Part shown: in pieces, positions 6,719 through 15,479 of the stretch
How positions within the stretch are numbered: the stretch's first letter is position 1
Layout: each line of letters begins with the position of its first letter
DNA from: an uncultured Oscillibacter sp.
Lineage (GTDB): Bacteria; Bacillota; Clostridia; Oscillospirales; Oscillospiraceae
Length of the DNA stretch: 30,390 nt
Reading direction: 5' to 3'
Assembly: GCA_910589315.1 (NCBI GenBank)
Contig: CAJUTB010000035.1
Location: 1 to 30,390 of the forward strand
Made by a program: the position numbers and the translations under genes
Notes under the pieces: generated by a model
The model's input: the letters and a program-made list of their open reading frames with translations, nothing else
Database searches by the model: none
What the model was told of the DNA's origin: nothing

Positions 6719-7934
6719 TTGGAACTGATTGGAACCATCATCACATACATCATTAATGGCCTGCTGTGTAGTGGGCGGTGTATGCTACATCATCGACGAC
6801 CAATCTGAGCTGGGACAGTCCTTTAACGACGGACTGCACGCCATGGCCAACCTGTTCATTCCCATCTGTGGCCTGATGGCCTCTGTCCCCTTTCTGAAAG
6901 TATTCATCGTAAACGCCATCGGCCCGGTGTTCAATGTGGTAGGCGCAGACCCTGTGCTGGCCGCCGCGTTCATCATGGCGCCAGACTGCGGTTCCTTTGC
7001 GCTGGCCACAGAAATCGGCCAAACGCCGGACCTGTTTCCCCTGATCATCGCCACTGGCTTCATGTGCGCTTCGACCATCTCCTTCAACATTCCCATCGGT
7101 TTGTCCATGTTGGAGAAGGAAGACCATAAGTACCTGGCGTTGGGCACCATGAGCGGCTTTTTGTCCGTGCCCTTCGGCGTGCTGATCACCAGCCTCATCG
7201 TGACCTTTACCCATCCAGCAATCCGCACGACGTTCACTACCGTAGGCGCGCCCGATCATGTGGCTATGCTGACCATCGGCATGATTGTACGGAACCTGAT
7301 TCCTCTGATCATCATCTGCGCGCTGCTGGCTCTGGGATTGAAGCTGTTCCCCAACGGCATGGTCAAAGGCTTCAAGGTGTTTGGCAAAATCATGACCGGA
7401 GCTCTCACCTGCGTAGTGATGGCCTGCATCGTGCAGCACTATACCAGCCTGTTTACCGATATTCTGGGCGTTGGCTGGGGCTTTGACCCCATCCTGGGCG
7501 ACGAGGCAAACACCTTCCGGGCCATTGAACTCCTGGGTACCATCGCCATGATGCTCACCGGCGCATTCCCCATGGTGACACTGATTCGCAGATATCTCAG
7601 CAAGCCTCTGGAAAAGCTGGGCCGTCTGGCTGGACTGGACGCCAACGGCAGCATTGGCCTGGTTGCCTGTCTGCCCAACGGATTGGCCCTGTTCCCCTTC
7701 ATCAAGGATATGCGTCCGCAGGATAAGGTGGTCTGTCTGGCCTTCCTGGTGTGCGGCGGCTACTGTGTGGGCGATTTCCTGGCCTTTAACGTCAACTTCC
7801 AGCCCAACCTGTTGGTACCCGTGTTTGTGGGCCAGGTGTGCGGCGGCATCATCGGCATTCTGTTTGCCAAGGTACTGGCCGTTCCCCAGGTGAACCGCGA
7901 GGCGGAACAGGCGTCTTCCAAAACTTCCGGATAA
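6719..7934 (+). CDS. eutH: EutH ethanolamine permease (apparent frameshift near the N-terminus)
   Basis: This is a roughly 405-aa polytopic membrane protein of the EutH family, which carries ethanolamine across the membrane. Recognisable stretches include YIIDDQSELGQSFNDGLHAMANLF, GLMASVPFLKVFI, DCGSFALATEIGQTPD and ISFNIPIGLSMLEKEDHKYLALG. The best ribosome binding site (GGAGG, 6706-6710) precedes a TTG at 6719 that reads MELIGTIITYII, a normal EutH beginning, but in a different frame from the rest. One surplus base between about 6753 and 6769 explains this. The alternative is a TTG start at 6729 in the main frame, which has no good binding site and an unconvincing N-terminus. It follows the kinase by 36 bp. 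The family call is secure; the N-terminus is uncertain. Confidence 0.88.
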
Positions 7935-7943
7935 GGAGGGACT

Positions 7944-9371
7944 GTGGAAACCAGCATACTGAGTGTTGGAATTGATATCGGCACCTCTACCACCAGTATG
8001 GTGGTTAGCCGTCTACAGGTCCAGAACACAGCCTCCTGTTTTGCGGTCCCGCGGGTTGCCATTACCGGGGCGGAAATCGTATATCGGGGAGAGATTTATC
8101 AAACGCCCCAGGCCGGGGGGGACTGCATCGACGCAGATGCGGTCGCCTCCCTGCTGGAAAATGAGTACCGGAAGGCGGGCATTACTCCCGAACAGGTGCA
8201 GACCGGCGCGGTCATTATCACCGGCGAATCCTCCCGCAAGGAAAACGCCGCTCTGGTGACGGAACGAATGAGCCGCCTGGCCGGGGAGTTCGTTGTGGCT
8301 ACGGCGGGACCGGATTTGGAATCCATCATCGCGGCCAAAGGTGCGGGTACGGCTCAATATTCTGAAGAACACGGGTGTTCCGCCGCTAATTTTGACATCG
8401 GCGGCGGCACCACCAACATCGCGGTTTTTCGGGGCGGTCAATTGACAAGCAAGGGCTGCTGGGATATCGGCGGACGGCTGATCCGCGTGGAAAACGGCAG
8501 AATTTCCTATGTGAGTCCCCGCGTGGCCCTGGTGGCCCAGGATGTGGGCGTATTTCTGCAAAAGGGCGGTCCGGCGGATGCCGGAACGCTCCGAAAGGTT
8601 ACGGACCGGATGGCCGCGGCGCTCTGCGAGGCCGCCGGTCTCCTTCCGGAAACGCCGCTCTGCCGGGCGGTGGAAACCGTGGAGGCTACGCCGATGCGCT
8701 TGGAACATTCCATAGACTGTGTTTCGTTCTCCGGCGGCGTAGCGGATTATGTATACCACCCTGTTTCGGATTGGTTCCGTCACGGGGACATCGGTCCCCT
8801 TTTGGCGGACAGCATCCGCCGCAGCGTCCTCTTTACCGCCCGGAAGGTCATCCCGGTCCGGGAGACGATTCGGGCTACGGTCGTAGGCGCGGGCGCGTAT
8901 ACCACCACCGTAAGCGGAAGCACCATCGACTGTGTGCGGGAAGACCTCCTGCCGCTGAAGAATCTGCCGGTTCTGGTTCCTGGAAAGGAGACGGAGGAAG
9001 CGTCTGGCCTTGGTCATGGCGAAGCTCTGGCAAAGGAGGCCCGCTGGTTTCTCCAGGAGAGCGGGGCGGACAACGCGGTTTTCTGCCTGAAACGGCTCCG
9101 CGCCCCGAATTACCGGCAGGTGTGCGCCCTGGCGGACGCGCTGGCCCAAGCTGCGGCGGTTTTGCCCCACGGCGCGCCGCTGCTGGTGCTGACGGAACAG
9201 GATTACGCGAAGGTTTTGGGCCAGGCTCTCCGGCGTCAGGTGAAAGACCGCCCGGTAATCTGCATTGACAGCGTGCGGGCGGAGGAAGGCGATTACCTGG
9301 ACCTGGGCCGTCCCCTGATGGACGGAGTGGTATTGCCGGTGGTAGTCAAAACGTTGATTTTTGGTGAATGA
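7944..9371 (+). CDS. eutA: EutA, ethanolamine ammonia-lyase reactivating factor
   Basis: The protein is 475 aa with an actin/Hsp70-like ATPase fold: phosphate-1 motif GIDIGTST (residues 9-16) and phosphate-2 motif FDIGGGTTN (about 150-158). EutA exchanges damaged cobalamin from ethanolamine ammonia-lyase in an ATP-dependent way so that it can be reloaded with adenosylcobalamin. The length matches the family and no lesion is seen. The GTG start at 7944 follows AAGGAGG and begins nine bases after the eutH stop. The stop overlaps an in-frame ATG of eutB, but eutB more likely starts at a TTG slightly further on. Confidence 0.93.
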   Translation: METSILSVGIDIGTSTTSMVVSRLQVQNTASCFAVPRVAITGAEIVYRGEIYQTPQAGGDCIDADAVASLLENEYRKAGITPEQVQTGAVIITGESSRKENAALVTERMSRLAGEFVVATAGPDLESIIAAKGAGTAQYSEEHGCSAANFDIGGGTTNIAVFRGGQLTSKGCWDIGGRLIRVENGRISYVSPRVALVAQDVGVFLQKGGPADAGTLRKVTDRMAAALCEAAGLLPETPLCRAVETVEATPMRLEHSIDCVSFSGGVADYVYHPVSDWFRHGDIGPLLADSIRRSVLFTARKVIPVRETIRATVVGAGAYTTTVSGSTIDCVREDLLPLKNLPVLVPGKETEEASGLGHGEALAKEARWFLQESGADNAVFCLKRLRAPNYRQVCALADALAQAAAVLPHGAPLLVLTEQDYAKVLGQALRRQVKDRPVICIDSVRAEEGDYLDLGRPLMDGVVLPVVVKTLIFGE

Positions 9372-9388
9372 CAAAGGAGGCGAAAGCC

Positions 9389-10771
9389 TTGATTTTGAAA
9401 ACGAAACTGGCCGGGCGGACATATGAGTTCCGCTCAGTCAAGGAAGTGCTGGCGAAGGCCAACGAGTTGAAATCCGGCGACGTGTTGGCCGGACTTGCCG
9501 CAGCCAGCGACAGCGAGCGGGTAGCGGCGAAGGAGGTTCTCTCGAATCTGCTCATGTCCGACCTGCGCAACAATCCGGCGGTGGCCTATGAAAGCGACGA
9601 CGTGACCCGTATGGATCAGGACGGTGTGGACCAAGCCGCCTACGACCGGATCAAGAACTGGACAGTGGGCGAATTCCGGGAGTGGCTGTTGGGCTACGAT
9701 GCCACGGAGGAGGCCATTCAATCCGTCCGCAAGGGTCTGACCGCCGAGATGATCGCCGGTGTGGCCAAGCTCATGAGCAATATGGACCTGGTCTACGCGG
9801 CAAGCAAAATGCGGGTGGAGAGCACCTGCAACACCACGGCAGGTCGCCGGGGGACCTTCTCTACCCGGCTTCAGCCCAACCACCCCACCGACGATGTGGA
9901 GGGCATCACGGCTTCTCTTTTTGAGGGACTGTCCTACGGCGCCGGCGATATGCTGATTGGCCTGAATCCGGTCAACGACTCCTCTGCCAGCTGCGGGGAG
10001 ATCCTGCGGCGGTTTGACGAAGTGAAAAACCGGTGGCAGATTCCCACTCAGATCTGCGTCCTGGCCCACATCACCACACAGATGGAGGCTGTACGCAAGG
10101 GCGCGCCCACGGATATGATCTTCCAGTCCATCGCCGGTCCCCAGAAGGGAAACGAAGCCTTCGGCTTTGCAACGGATACCATTCGGAAGGCCCAGTCGCT
10201 TTTGAAGGAACGGGGCACCGCCAAGGGGCCCAATGTGATGTACTTCGAGACAGGCCAGGGTTCGGAGTTGTCCTCCGACTCTCACTTCGGCACAGATCAG
10301 GTGACCATGGAGGCCCGGTGCTATGCCTATGCCAAGCAGTTCAACCCCTTCATGGTCAACACCGTAGTAGGATTCATCGGTCCGGAATACCTGTATGATT
10401 CCAAGCAGGTTCTGCGCGCCGGATTGGAAGACCACTTCATGGGCAAGCTCACCGGCATCCCCATGGGCTGCGACTGCTGCTATACAAACCATATGCAGGC
10501 CGACCGGAACGACTTGGAGAGCCTGACCCTCATGCTGGCCGCCGCCGGATGCAACTACGTTATTGGCGTGCCCGCCAGCGACGACATTATGCTGAACTAC
10601 CAGTCCAACGCCTATCAGGATGCGGCGGCAGTCCGGGAAATTCTCGGTTTGCGGCCCATCCGGGAGTTTGAGCAGTGGCTGGAACGGGTCGGCATTATGG
10701 AAAATGGGAAGCTCACTTCTCTCGCGGGGGATCCCACGATCTTTACGGAAAAGCGGGGTGGCTTGGGATGA
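9389..10771 (+). CDS. eutB: EutB, ethanolamine ammonia-lyase large subunit
   Basis: The protein is 460 aa and closely matches EutB throughout, for example VKEVLAKANELKSGDVLAG near the start, then NTVVGFIGPEYLYDSKQ, GLEDHFMGKLTGIPMGCDCC and a tail of FEQWLERVGIMENGKLT. It is the catalytic subunit of the adenosylcobalamin-dependent lyase that turns ethanolamine into acetaldehyde and ammonia inside the microcompartment. The start is set at TTG 9389 because GGAGG lies eight bases upstream and the resulting N-terminus (ILKTKLAGRTYEF) fits the family. The ATG at 9368 that overlaps the eutA stop lacks a good site and would add seven residues. Its stop overlaps the eutC start (ATGA). Confidence 0.96.
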   Translation: MILKTKLAGRTYEFRSVKEVLAKANELKSGDVLAGLAAASDSERVAAKEVLSNLLMSDLRNNPAVAYESDDVTRMDQDGVDQAAYDRIKNWTVGEFREWLLGYDATEEAIQSVRKGLTAEMIAGVAKLMSNMDLVYAASKMRVESTCNTTAGRRGTFSTRLQPNHPTDDVEGITASLFEGLSYGAGDMLIGLNPVNDSSASCGEILRRFDEVKNRWQIPTQICVLAHITTQMEAVRKGAPTDMIFQSIAGPQKGNEAFGFATDTIRKAQSLLKERGTAKGPNVMYFETGQGSELSSDSHFGTDQVTMEARCYAYAKQFNPFMVNTVVGFIGPEYLYDSKQVLRAGLEDHFMGKLTGIPMGCDCCYTNHMQADRNDLESLTLMLAAAGCNYVIGVPASDDIMLNYQSNAYQDAAAVREILGLRPIREFEQWLERVGIMENGKLTSLAGDPTIFTEKRGGLG

Positions 10772-11655
10772 TTGACGAAAGATTGATTGCAAGCATCACG
10801 GCGGAAGTTCTGCGCCAGCTGAGCGCAGCCGGCGGAACGGTCTCCGCGCCTGCGGTTGCCGCCAAGGTATCCCAGCGGCTGCGGGTGGAAGACGGTATTC
10901 TTCCGGATCTGACCACGGCGGAGAGCAAAGCGGAAATCACGCTGGAACACATGGTAAACCGGGACCTATTGGAGCAGATGAAGCGGAAAACTCCGGCCCG
11001 CATTGGCATCGGTTCTGCCGGTCCCCGGCTGAAAACCCGAACCTATCTGACCTTGCGGGCAGATCATGCCGGCGCACGGGACGCCGTGTTCCGCGATGTG
11101 GATGAGGGACTTTTGCGGGAAATGGGGCTGTTTACGGTGCAGACCCTATGCACCAGCCGCAACGAGCATCTGACCCGTCCCGACCTGGGCCGCCAGCTGT
11201 CCGAGGACGCAAAACGGGAGCTGCGGAGCAAGTGCCAGAGAAATCCTCAGGTGCAGATCTATGCGGCGGACGGCCTGTCCAGCCAAGCGGTGGACGTGAA
11301 TTTGCGGGATATCCTGCCCGCCTTGATGGACGGCTTGCAGGATTACGGAATCTCCACCGGCACGCCCTTTTTCCTGCGCTTTGGCCGGATGCCCGCGATG
11401 GACGAAATCAGCGAGCTGCTGGGGGCGGAAGTTACCTGCGTGCTGGTGGGCGAACGACCCGGACTGGCCACTGCTAACAGTATGAGCGCGTACATTGCCT
11501 ACAAGGCAACCGTTGGAATGCCGGAGGCCCGGCGGACTGTGGTTTCCAACATTCACAGCGGCGGAATTCCCGCTGTGGAAGCGGGCGCGCACATTGCCGG
11601 ACTGCTGAAGACCATTCTGGAACGGAAGCAAAGCGGCGTGGATTTACAGCTGTAA
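10768..11655 (+). CDS. eutC: EutC, ethanolamine ammonia-lyase small subunit
   Basis: The protein is 295 aa. The C-terminal two thirds match EutC (RIGIGSAGPRLKTRTYLTLRADHA, YAADGLSSQAVDVN, VLVGERPGL, IHSGGIPAVEAGAHIA). EutC binds cobalamin together with EutB. The N-terminus, MIDERLIASITAEVLRQLSA, is an amphipathic helix followed by an Ala/Val-rich linker, as expected for an encapsulation signal. The start ATG at 10768 overlaps the eutB stop by four bases and has only a weak ribosome binding site, so translation is probably coupled to eutB, giving matched subunit amounts. Confidence 0.95.
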   Translation: MIDERLIASITAEVLRQLSAAGGTVSAPAVAAKVSQRLRVEDGILPDLTTAESKAEITLEHMVNRDLLEQMKRKTPARIGIGSAGPRLKTRTYLTLRADHAGARDAVFRDVDEGLLREMGLFTVQTLCTSRNEHLTRPDLGRQLSEDAKRELRSKCQRNPQVQIYAADGLSSQAVDVNLRDILPALMDGLQDYGISTGTPFFLRFGRMPAMDEISELLGAEVTCVLVGERPGLATANSMSAYIAYKATVGMPEARRTVVSNIHSGGIPAVEAGAHIAGLLKTILERKQSGVDLQL

Positions 11656-11667
11656 GGAGGCGGCGTT

Positions 11668-12321
11668 ATGCGAGGAGACAGAATGCGGACCCAGGTTCTC
11701 AGCGTTCAGTACATTCCCAACGCGGACCCTGCCATGTTGAAAAGCCTGCGGGTCATCAAGGAGTATCACAGCTTGGGAATTATCACGACGGACTGTGACT
11801 ACGTGGGATATTCCGCTTTGGACGAGGCCACGAAAAAGGCGGAAGTCCGGGTTGTTTACGCCAGAAGTATGTATGGCGGCGCCGGCAACGCCTCCACCAA
11901 GCTGGCGGGCGAATTCATCGGTATCCTGGCCGGACCCAATCCGGAGGAGGTGCGCAGCGGCATAGAGGCGGCGGTCTCTTACATTGAAAACGACGCGTGC
12001 TTTTACAGCGCCAACGAAGACGATTCCATTCTCTATTTCGCCCACTGCATTTCCAGCACGGGAAGCTATCTTTCCAAAGAATGCAAGATTGAACCGGGCG
12101 AGGCCATTGCCTACCTGATTGCCCCGCCCTGCGAGGCGATCAAGGGATTGGACGCCGCGCTGAAGGCGGCGGATGTGGAACTGAAGAAATTTTTCGGACC
12201 GCCCAGCGAGACGAACTTCGCCGGCGGCCTGCTCACTGGCGACCAGGCGGCCTGCAAAGCGGCTTGTGAGGCGTTTGCCGATCAGGTCTGCCGCATCGCC
12301 AGCGATCCGGTGGAAGGGTAA
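11668..12321 (+). CDS. eutL: EutL, trimeric tandem-BMC shell protein
   Basis: The protein is 217 aa, the normal EutL length. It contains two circularly permuted BMC domains and EutL hallmarks such as GIITTDCDYVGYSALDEATK, YARSMYGGAGNASTKLAGE, IENDACFYSANEDDS and FFGPPSETNFAGGLLTG. EutL trimers form shell facets with a gated central pore. The start at 11668 follows TAAGGAGG, and the gene lies 12 bp after eutC. A second in-frame ATG five codons on is possible. No damage is seen, unlike in the small hexamer protein further down. Confidence 0.94.
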   Translation: MRGDRMRTQVLSVQYIPNADPAMLKSLRVIKEYHSLGIITTDCDYVGYSALDEATKKAEVRVVYARSMYGGAGNASTKLAGEFIGILAGPNPEEVRSGIEAAVSYIENDACFYSANEDDSILYFAHCISSTGSYLSKECKIEPGEAIAYLIAPPCEAIKGLDAALKAADVELKKFFGPPSETNFAGGLLTGDQAACKAACEAFADQVCRIASDPVEG

Positions 12322-12336
12322 GGAGGAATATAAGCC

Positions 12337-13836
12337 ATGATACTTGACAAGGACCTGCAATCCATTCAGGAAGTCCGTGACATGATGAAAAAGGCGGTGG
12401 CCGCCCAAAAGGAAATTCAAAACTGGGATCAGGCTCAGGTGGACGCCTTGGTAAAAGCCATTGCGAACGCCTGCATTGCCAACGTGGAGCCGCTGGCAAA
12501 AATGGCCCATGAGGAAACTGGATTTGGCATTTGGCAGGACAAGGTTATCAAAAATCTGCTGGGCAGCAAGATCACCTATGAATACATCAAGGACATGAAG
12601 ACCGTGGGCGTCATCCGGGAGGACCGGGAAAAGCGGCTGATGGAAATTGCCGTGCCTGTAGGCGTGGTGGCGGCTCTGATCCCCTCCACCAATCCCACGT
12701 CCACCACGATGTATAAAACGCTGATTTCCGTGAAGGCTGGAAACGCCATCATTGTCAGCCCCCATCCCAACGCAAAAAAGTGCATTCTGGAAACCGTCCG
12801 CATCATTCAGGAGGCCGCCAGGGCGGCGGGCGCGCCTGACGGACTGATTCAGTGCATTGAACTTACCACCATTCAGGCGACAAATACCCTGATGCAGCAT
12901 CCGGACACCGGCATTATTCTAGCCACCGGCGGCACGCCCATGGTAAAGGCCGCCTATTCCTCCGGCAATCCCGCCCTGGGCGTAGGCCCTGGAAACGGCC
13001 CGTCCTTTATTGAACGTTCCGCCAATATCCCCGAGGCGGTGAAGCACATTCTGGACTCCAAGACCTTTGATAACGGAACTATCTGCGCCAGCGAGCAGTC
13101 CATCGTCACGGAGAGCTGCATTGCGGACGAGGTTCGGGCGGAGGTGAAGCGTCAAGGCGGCTATTTCATGACGCAGGAGCAGTCCGAACGGGTGGAAAAA
13201 ATGATCATGCGGGCTAACAACACCATGAATCCCGCCATTGTGGGCAAAAGCGTCCAGGCCATCGCAAAAATGGCCGGCATTGTTGTTCCGAAGGATGCGC
13301 GGGTGTTGGTCTCCGAGCAGACAGAGGTCGGCCCTAAGAACCCCTATTCCCGGGAGAAGCTGTGCCCGATCCTGGCCTTCTTTGTAGAAGATACCTGGGA
13401 AAAGTGCTGTGAAAAGAGCATTGCCATTCTCCAAAACGAAGGAGCCGGGCACACCATGACCATTCACAGCAGCAACACGGAAATTATCCGGCAGTTCGCG
13501 CTGAAAAAGCCGGTATCCCGCCTGTTGGTGAACACACCCGGCGCGCTGGGCGGCGTGGGAGCCACCACCAATCTGGCCCCGGCTCTGACGCTGGGCTGCG
13601 GCGCGGTGGGCGGCAGCGCGACCTCGGACAACGTCAGCCCCCTGAATCTGTTCAACATCCGGCGGGTGGCCTGGGGCGTCCGGGAGCTGGAGAACCTTCG
13701 CAAAACGGCCCCCGTGCCCGCTGCGGAACTCTGTGCCGCTTCCGACTTTTCAGCCCCTGCCGCCGGAAACCTGAACACGGCGGACGTGGAGCGCATTACC
13801 CGTGAGATTCTGGCCGCTATGTTGGCTAAAAAATGA
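12337..13836 (+). CDS. eutE: EutE, CoA-acylating acetaldehyde dehydrogenase
   Basis: The protein is 499 aa of the aldehyde dehydrogenase superfamily. The catalytic cysteine is C250 in FDNGTICASEQS, and cofactor-site elements include PVGVVAALIPSTNPTSTTMYKTL and GVGPGNGPSF. It oxidises acetaldehyde with CoA and NAD to acetyl-CoA inside the compartment. After residue 460 there is a Pro/Ala-rich linker and a terminal amphipathic helix (TADVERITREILAAMLAKK, about 480-499), so the encapsulation peptide is at the C-terminus rather than the N-terminus as in enteric EutE. The start at 12337 follows AAGGAGG. The reading frame is intact. Confidence 0.95.
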   Translation: MILDKDLQSIQEVRDMMKKAVAAQKEIQNWDQAQVDALVKAIANACIANVEPLAKMAHEETGFGIWQDKVIKNLLGSKITYEYIKDMKTVGVIREDREKRLMEIAVPVGVVAALIPSTNPTSTTMYKTLISVKAGNAIIVSPHPNAKKCILETVRIIQEAARAAGAPDGLIQCIELTTIQATNTLMQHPDTGIILATGGTPMVKAAYSSGNPALGVGPGNGPSFIERSANIPEAVKHILDSKTFDNGTICASEQSIVTESCIADEVRAEVKRQGGYFMTQEQSERVEKMIMRANNTMNPAIVGKSVQAIAKMAGIVVPKDARVLVSEQTEVGPKNPYSREKLCPILAFFVEDTWEKCCEKSIAILQNEGAGHTMTIHSSNTEIIRQFALKKPVSRLLVNTPGALGGVGATTNLAPALTLGCGAVGGSATSDNVSPLNLFNIRRVAWGVRELENLRKTAPVPAAELCAASDFSAPAAGNLNTADVERITREILAAMLAKK

Positions 13837-13849
13837 GGAGGAATAAACA

Positions 13850-14050
13850 ATGAGCAGCAATATACAGGCCCTTGGCATGGTGGAAACCCGCGGCCTGGTG
13901 GGTTCCATCGAAGCGGCGGACGCGATGGTAAAGGCCGCCACCGACGCCGGCGCGGCGGCAGCCGCACGGGTGGGCGAGCTGGTTTCCGTCCATGTGATTC
14001 CCCGCCCCCATATGGAAGTAGAGAGCATCCTCCCCGCCGCGAAGGGTTAA
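13850..14050 (+). CDS. eutM: EutM-like BMC shell protein, internally shortened
   Basis: Only 66 aa, against about 95 for EutM/PduA hexamer proteins. The N-terminal part (ALGMVETRGLVGSIEAADAMVKAA) runs directly into the C-terminal part (TDAGAAAAARVGELVSVHVIPRPH). About 29 residues that normally hold the second and third strands and the pore loop are missing, in frame. Both flanks of the gap normally contain Lys-Ala-Ala, and the junction here reads AAGGCCGCC (13931-13939), so a deletion or assembly collapse between short repeats is likely. The resulting chain should not form a normal hexamer. The start follows GAGGAGG. It is the only small single-BMC hexamer gene of EutM type in this operon; EutS is a different class. 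Confidence 0.85.
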   Translation: MSSNIQALGMVETRGLVGSIEAADAMVKAATDAGAAAAARVGELVSVHVIPRPHMEVESILPAAKG

Positions 14051-14074
14051 CGCAGGCGTAGGAGGCGGACCCGT

Positions 14075-14818
14075 ATGGAAGTATTGCAGGAAGATACCGT
14101 CCGTCAGCTGCATCTCAAACAGGGCAGGACGGAAATTCACATAGCGCGTAAGACCTATGTGACCCAGCAGGCCCGCGACTATATCAAGGAAAAACGCCTG
14201 AACCTGATCGTAGACGGCGAACCGCCGGAAAACCGGGAAATCCGCCCCGCCCCAGAGATGGCGGCGGGGCGTTTCCAAACGGAGAGCGGGCGGACGCTCA
14301 ACGGCAAACCGGAGCATATGACGCATCTTCATGGCAATGTGTTGGTACCGAAAACCCATCCCCGCATTGCCCTCCGGGGCCAGCTGGACAGCCTGGAGGC
14401 GGAGATCCTTTGCTTTCAGGTGCGCGTCCGCAAGGCCGGAGAGGAAAGGCTGGCCCTTTGGCTGGATGAAATAACCGCTTTCTGCCGCGGCCTGATGCGC
14501 TGCGAGGTGACGGAAACGGCCTTGGAGGAGTGGACCCTTCTGGGGCTGAAAAGCCAGGAACTTCGGGAACAGTCCCAGCAGCCTCAGAAATATTTCGGCA
14601 TCGGGCACTTGCTGCCGGACTGCCGCCTGGGGGAATGGAGCGTGGAGCTGAACCGGCTTCGGGCGTTGTCCCGTCAGGTGGAGCTGGCCGCGGCGGCGGC
14701 GTTTCTGCGCCCGGACGGCACGGCGGAGCGGACCGATCTGCTTCAGGGCTATAACCGGCTGAGCAGTGCGTTTTATCTTCTGATGCTCCGGCTGGCGGCG
14801 GAAAAGGAAGGAGAGTAG
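14075..14818 (+). CDS. eutT: EutT-like cobalamin adenosyltransferase
   Basis: The protein is 247 aa. EutT adds the adenosyl group to cobalamin to make the EutBC cofactor. Matching regions are the N-terminal QARDYIKEKRLNLIVDGEPP, then KPEHMTHLHGNVLVPKTHPRIALRGQLDSLEAEIL and a helical C-terminal bundle ending RLSSAFYLLMLRLAAEKEGE. The CCxxC metal motif of Salmonella EutT is not visible; the cysteines present are scattered. This may be the variant without it. The start at 14075 follows TAGGAGG, 24 bp after the shortened eutM. The call rests on motif resemblance and operon context, both good. Confidence 0.85.
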   Translation: MEVLQEDTVRQLHLKQGRTEIHIARKTYVTQQARDYIKEKRLNLIVDGEPPENREIRPAPEMAAGRFQTESGRTLNGKPEHMTHLHGNVLVPKTHPRIALRGQLDSLEAEILCFQVRVRKAGEERLALWLDEITAFCRGLMRCEVTETALEEWTLLGLKSQELREQSQQPQKYFGIGHLLPDCRLGEWSVELNRLRALSRQVELAAAAAFLRPDGTAERTDLLQGYNRLSSAFYLLMLRLAAEKEGE

Positions 14819-14825
14819 GCAACCT

Positions 14826-15479
14826 ATGAACGAACAGGAAATCCGGCGGCTGGTGTCCAATGTGGTGACGCGGCTGCTGTTGCAGGAAGAACCGGCGAAC
14901 ACTGTCCCCGTGGAGGTTTCCGCCCGGCACGTCCATTTGACACAAGAGGATGTGGAGGCTCTGTTTGGACCAGGCCACACCTTGACGCACAAGCGAAATC
15001 TGTCGCAGCCCGGCCAGTTTCTGGCAGAGGAACGGGTCAGCGTCGTCACAGCGAAGAACTCGTTTCATAATGTGGCGGTTTTGGGACCGGCCCGGTCACA
15101 TACTCAGGTAGAACTGTCCATGACGGACGCCCGGACGCTGGGTCTGAAAGCTCCCATCCGCCAGTCCGGCGACACGGCGGGCTGTCCCGACGTGTGCCTG
15201 ATGGCCGGAAGCCGGATGATCTGCGCCAAGGAATCTGTCATGGTGGCCCAGAATCATATTCATATGACGCCGGCCGATGCCAGCCGTTACGGCGTTGCGG
15301 ACGGGCAGAAGCTCCAGGTAGAAATTGAAACCGAGCGGCCCGTCACCTTTGACGGCGTGGTGATTCGGGTGCGGGAGGACTACGCGCTGGCCATGCACAT
15401 CGATTTGGACGAGGCCAACGCCTGTGCGTTCCAAACCGGCGAGTCTGGCCGCCTGGTCCGGCAGGAGGGCGCAAAATGA
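14826..15479 (+). CDS. pduL: PduL-type phosphotransacylase
   Basis: The protein is 217 aa. PduL converts acetyl-CoA and phosphate to acetyl phosphate and CoA, regenerating CoA inside the compartment; here it takes the place of EutD. Family motifs are VEVSARHVHLTQEDVEALFG, with two histidines that fit the zinc site, and QNHIHMTPADASRYGV with a second histidine pair. The N-terminal NEQEIRRLVSNVVTRLLLQ is an amphipathic encapsulation helix followed by a linker. The start at 14826 is seven bases after the eutT stop, and the stop overlaps the next ATG. Confidence 0.94.
   Translation: MNEQEIRRLVSNVVTRLLLQEEPANTVPVEVSARHVHLTQEDVEALFGPGHTLTHKRNLSQPGQFLAEERVSVVTAKNSFHNVAVLGPARSHTQVELSMTDARTLGLKAPIRQSGDTAGCPDVCLMAGSRMICAKESVMVAQNHIHMTPADASRYGVADGQKLQVEIETERPVTFDGVVIRVREDYALAMHIDLDEANACAFQTGESGRLVRQEGAK

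Noticed and set aside
8013..10792. Long minus-strand frames of more than 450 aa opposite eutA and eutB
   Set aside because: No recognisable domains or ribosome binding sites; the plus-strand genes are certain.
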